Source: an uncultured Acetatifactor sp.
Lineage (GTDB): Bacteria > Bacillota > Clostridia > Lachnospirales > Lachnospiraceae
Assembly: GCA_910577185.1 (NCBI GenBank)
Contig: CAJTLR010000017.1
Coordinates: forward strand, 1 to 64,000
DNA length: 64,000 nucleotides
Direction: 5' to 3'
The notes below the pieces were generated by a model. The model was given only the letters and a program-made list of their open reading frames with translations, did no database searches and was not told where the DNA came from. The position numbers and the translations under genes are program-made. Positions 61,739-64,000 of the stretch are shown here, piece by piece (within the stretch, counting starts at the first letter, position 1; every line of letters begins with the position of its first letter).

Positions 61739-62275
61739 ATGGGTGAACAAAATTGGTTGGAGCTATTGAACAATCAAACGTGGCTTAAACAAGTACAAGC
61801 AACAAACCAGTATACGGAAAAATTTGGACTGGCATTGTCAGAAAAGGACACGGAACTTTTGCTTGCAGAAAAGAATAATACATTGAAAACCGAACGCAGG
61901 GTTGAATTTGGACAAAGCATTTTGCCGCAAATAATTTATGCGTTTTGTGATTCTTCCTTTATAGCACAGAGTAATTATGTTGATACGTTGATACGGTTGC
62001 AGGAAATATTTTATCTCTACAAAAATGAAATGCAGGACGAAATTACAGACGATGAACTTATTCATTTTATGAAAGAACAATTTGAAACGGTGTGCTATGG
62101 AGATTTAGACTATCTTGAGGGATCTTGTTTAGATATTTTTGCACAGGCAGTCAGAGCAGGTTATAGAGGATATCAAAAGACACAAGGTTTTGGAGAGTTT
62201 GAGAAATTTGATATAGTGCAAAGGTGGGATAAAGAACTGTATTTAGAAACTTTAAGAGAACTTTGTTGGAGGTAG
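61739..62275 (+). CDS. DUF6323-type protein
   Basis: 178 residues from ATG 61739, seven bases after AAAGGAGG. It is all-helical and acidic; landmarks are EKFGLALSEKDTELLLAEKN, RVEFGQSILPQIIYAFCDSS, YVDTLIRLQEIFYLYKNEM and the end AVRAGYRGYQKTQGFGEFEK. I recognise the pattern as DUF6323, which occurs next to a DUF6179 gene in clostridial accessory regions. Function is unknown. It overlaps nothing and is coupled to the next gene, 5 bp apart. Confidence 0.65.
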   Translation: MGEQNWLELLNNQTWLKQVQATNQYTEKFGLALSEKDTELLLAEKNNTLKTERRVEFGQSILPQIIYAFCDSSFIAQSNYVDTLIRLQEIFYLYKNEMQDEITDDELIHFMKEQFETVCYGDLDYLEGSCLDIFAQAVRAGYRGYQKTQGFGEFEKFDIVQRWDKELYLETLRELCWR

Positions 62276-62280
62276 ATATT

Positions 62281-63117
62281 ATGGATTATCAGATGGAAGA
62301 ACTGCTCCCTATTGTTTCTGAACTGGCACAAAAATATGCTGGTTACGAAAGTACGTCTATTACTTATGAAAAAGCGCAGTTACTTATGGAAGCTGTTCTA
62401 TTTTGTTTAAATGAATATAACAGTTCGGCTACAGACAGCCTTGTGCAAAGGGATATTTCCGTAAAAGAACAATACAGTATAGGTGCAAAACTTTTATTCG
62501 AAAAAGTGGAGAATATCAGAAAAATTTTTAATGAGATTTCCTTTCAATTTGAGGACTTTGGTGTTAAGTGCCTTTATGATACAGTACAGAAAGGTATCCC
62601 GCAATTTTTGAAATGGTATGATATAAAATTTTGTCCGCAAAATACGATTTTGACTTTGGATTATCCATTGCTTATAGATTGCAGTTTTTTGACAGGTGCG
62701 GACGCAGTTTATAAATATATCCGAGCAATTCAGACGGAACAAATATTTTTAAGAAAGTTTGACAAGAATTATGTCATGTTGGTTTTAGAAAAATACAATT
62801 CTGAATATAGCGATATGATAGAAAACATATGCAGTATTGTATTGACAGACATCATCGGCCATATTGCAATCAAAAAGCCACTTAATGACATTGATTTTCT
62901 TTATGAGGAATATCTTCAATTATCAAAAATATTTGCAGGCAAATCAATTTCCGATATAGAGAATGTTGTAAAAGATTTGATTAAAAAGATAGTGAGCCGA
63001 TTTTATGAAAATGATATGGATATGCTTGAATATCTATGTTATGAAACGAATAATATAGCAGTACGGATTTACACAGCAAATCAGCATGAACAATTAAGCA
63101 AAATTTTTGTATCATAA
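62281..63117 (+). CDS. DUF6179-type protein
   Basis: 278 residues from ATG 62281, after TTGGAGGTAGATATT. Helical, with LLPIVSELAQKYAGYESTSI, YEKAQLLMEAVLFCLNEY, FLKWYDIKFCPQNTILTLDY and GHIAIKKPLNDIDF. It is the partner of the preceding DUF6323 protein, and I infer that the two act together. No catalytic motif is evident, and no membrane segment. Confidence 0.65.
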   Translation: MDYQMEELLPIVSELAQKYAGYESTSITYEKAQLLMEAVLFCLNEYNSSATDSLVQRDISVKEQYSIGAKLLFEKVENIRKIFNEISFQFEDFGVKCLYDTVQKGIPQFLKWYDIKFCPQNTILTLDYPLLIDCSFLTGADAVYKYIRAIQTEQIFLRKFDKNYVMLVLEKYNSEYSDMIENICSIVLTDIIGHIAIKKPLNDIDFLYEEYLQLSKIFAGKSISDIENVVKDLIKKIVSRFYENDMDMLEYLCYETNNIAVRIYTANQHEQLSKIFVS

Positions 63118-63446
63118 CTAAAGAGATTACCAAGAAGATGTTTGGCATTTTTTACAATGTCAATGCAAGGTATATAAAAAATAAATATTGTTTACCTTTG
63201 GGTAGCGGTTTTCTTAACAGACAATCAGCTGTCTTTTTTATTTTTAGAAACTATCAACATGTCACAGAAAGAATGAGGTATCAGAAATGATTGAGAACAA
63301 GAATGAAGCAGGCAAAAATTTTGAAAAAGCATTGCAGGCACTGGAATAGGCGAAACAGCATGTATCCAACGAAAAGAAAAAACAGAACGAGAATAAACGG
63401 AAAGCCGAGGTAACGTATTCACCTTGTTTACAAGGTGTGCACAGAT
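63118..63446. other. AT-rich region with a small decayed frame
   Basis: ATG 63288 opens a frame of 20 codons (MIENKNEAGKNFEKALQALE) ended by TAG, then continues charged and open to 63462 as a likely broken gene. Not identified. Confidence 0.4.
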
Positions 63447-63829
63447 GGGGCTGTCGCACTAAATGATTAGCGCGCAGCTCCTTTTCTATAAAAAATAGCT
63501 GCCGGACCTCGAAAGAATGCAGCAGCTGGTGTAAAATTAATGTATGACCAAACACATTAACTACAAAGAATTATAGTCTAAATAAGAGAGGATAACAATT
63601 AAAACTTCCGCTAAATATTGAAACAATCATTCCGGAAGATGATTCTGTGCGGTTACTAAGTCAGTTTGTGGAGGCAATGGATCTGACCGACTTATATTCT
63701 GCTTATGAAAGAATAAATTCCGTATCCCCAAGAACACTTCTGAAGATTGTACTTTACTCTTACATGAATGGGGATTATTCAACGACTTACTATCCATTAC
63801 AAGTTCATAGGGGCATTGGAAACCCTTGA
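63447..63829 (+). pseudogene. Broken IS1182-type transposase and left end
   Basis: GGGGCTGTCGCACTAAATGA (63447 onward) looks like an IS1182-family terminal repeat. ATG 63544 starts a transposase-like MTKHINYKEL that stops at TAG. In another frame the typical N-terminus resumes (63605: LPLNIETIIPEDDSVRLLSQ, then FVEAMDLTDLYSAYE and TLLKIVLYSYMNG) and breaks off at about 63780. The catalytic DDE part is absent, so the element is a truncated, frameshifted remnant. Confidence 0.75.
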
Positions 63830-63936
63830 ATAATGAATAATGGATATTTTCTAAGTCACCAATTCCAACTATCCAACAGATGTAGGACGGATTTTGCGGA
63901 CATTCAAAATAAAAAAGAATGTGGAGGTAACAGGCA

Positions 63937-64000
63937 ATGGCAAAATCATTATTTGAGAAACTGGGCGGCAAATACGAGCGGCAAGGCGATTATTTAATAC
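63937..64000 (+). CDS. tnpV: TnpV-type transposon protein, partial
   Basis: ATG 63937 after GGAGGTAACAGGCA. The 21 codons in the window read MAKSLFEKLGGKYERQGDYL, the start of TnpV of Tn4451/Tn5397-type clostridial transposons. It continues past the right edge. In such elements it lies next to a TnpX-like serine recombinase. Confidence 0.7.
   Translation, partial: MAKSLFEKLGGKYERQGDYLI

Noticed and set aside
1..64000. tRNA, rRNA or CRISPR genes
   Set aside because: No clover-leaf with a CCA end or consensus arms, no rRNA signature and no spaced direct repeats of CRISPR type were seen.

Overview
The window looks like a chromosome segment of a spore-forming Clostridia member of the Lachnospiraceae type. 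The evidence is the complete spoIIAA-spoIIAB-sigF operon, a T-box in front of valS, strong AGGAGG ribosome sites, several PadR regulators with HAAS/DUF4097 partners, and moderate G+C with AT-rich islands. No rRNA, tRNA or CRISPR array is visible. No species is claimed.

Layout. 1-7.2 kb: the end of a surface-polysaccharide operon with two GT4 and one GT2 glycosyltransferases, a Wzy-like polymerase, a Wzx flippase, a CDP-glycerol glycerophosphotransferase-like enzyme and an IspD/TarI-like cytidylyltransferase. It meets a convergent glycerol-1-phosphate dehydrogenase gene (7.3-8.4 kb). 8.5-13.6 kb: cardiolipin synthase, a coiled-coil protein, a GH30 remnant, a Nudix-pyrophosphatase fusion and a membrane-anchored alpha/beta hydrolase. 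14-19.4 kb: PadR plus a fused HAAS-DUF4097 protein, then an acyltransferase and a GT-C type membrane protein. 20-27.6 kb: AT-rich accessory genes (hydrolase, AraC regulator, split chromate transporter with a divergent LysR), with asnA and a phosphoesterase/beta-propeller fusion. 27.7-33.7 kb: an SOS-type promoter, a radical SAM DNA-repair-type protein with its DUF4130 partner, an HPr-like protein and a DinG/XPD-like helicase. 33.8-42.6 kb: a DnaA-box cluster, a GH13 amylase, a Nim-like flavoprotein, a repeat-rich sortase-type surface protein, a second PadR/HAAS/DUF4097 module and an ECF substrate-binding component. 42.8-54.2 kb: a lone tyrosine recombinase, an S11 carboxypeptidase, T-box-valS, a GT-C protein, folC, a 54-residue protein and a zinc-ribbon/TPR protein. 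54.3-61.3 kb: the spoIIA operon, a GH25 lysozyme, GH105 and GH29 glycosidases and a DegV protein. 61.35-64 kb: an AT-rich mobile-element zone with a DUF6323/DUF6179 pair, a broken IS1182-type transposase and the start of tnpV.

The most unusual signal is a 93-bp element present three times (11.5, 27.6 and 36.8 kb) with near-identical sequence. Twice it ends exactly at the natural start codon of an unrelated gene. It holds a 16-bp palindrome and two interleaved 10-bp stems that compete for space, so it looks like a switchable RNA. It is also an open frame of exactly 31 codons, in frame with the gene. Other dispersed repeats occur: four sites of a GCGCAG-bounded family, a 111-bp tandem hairpin repeat, an 86-bp tandem repeat between the T-box and valS, and a 21-bp coding repeat. 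Sequence-supported regulatory sites include the two LexA-type boxes at the radical SAM promoter, a 17-bp inverted-repeat operator at the second padR promoter, a LysR dyad, and the valS T-box.
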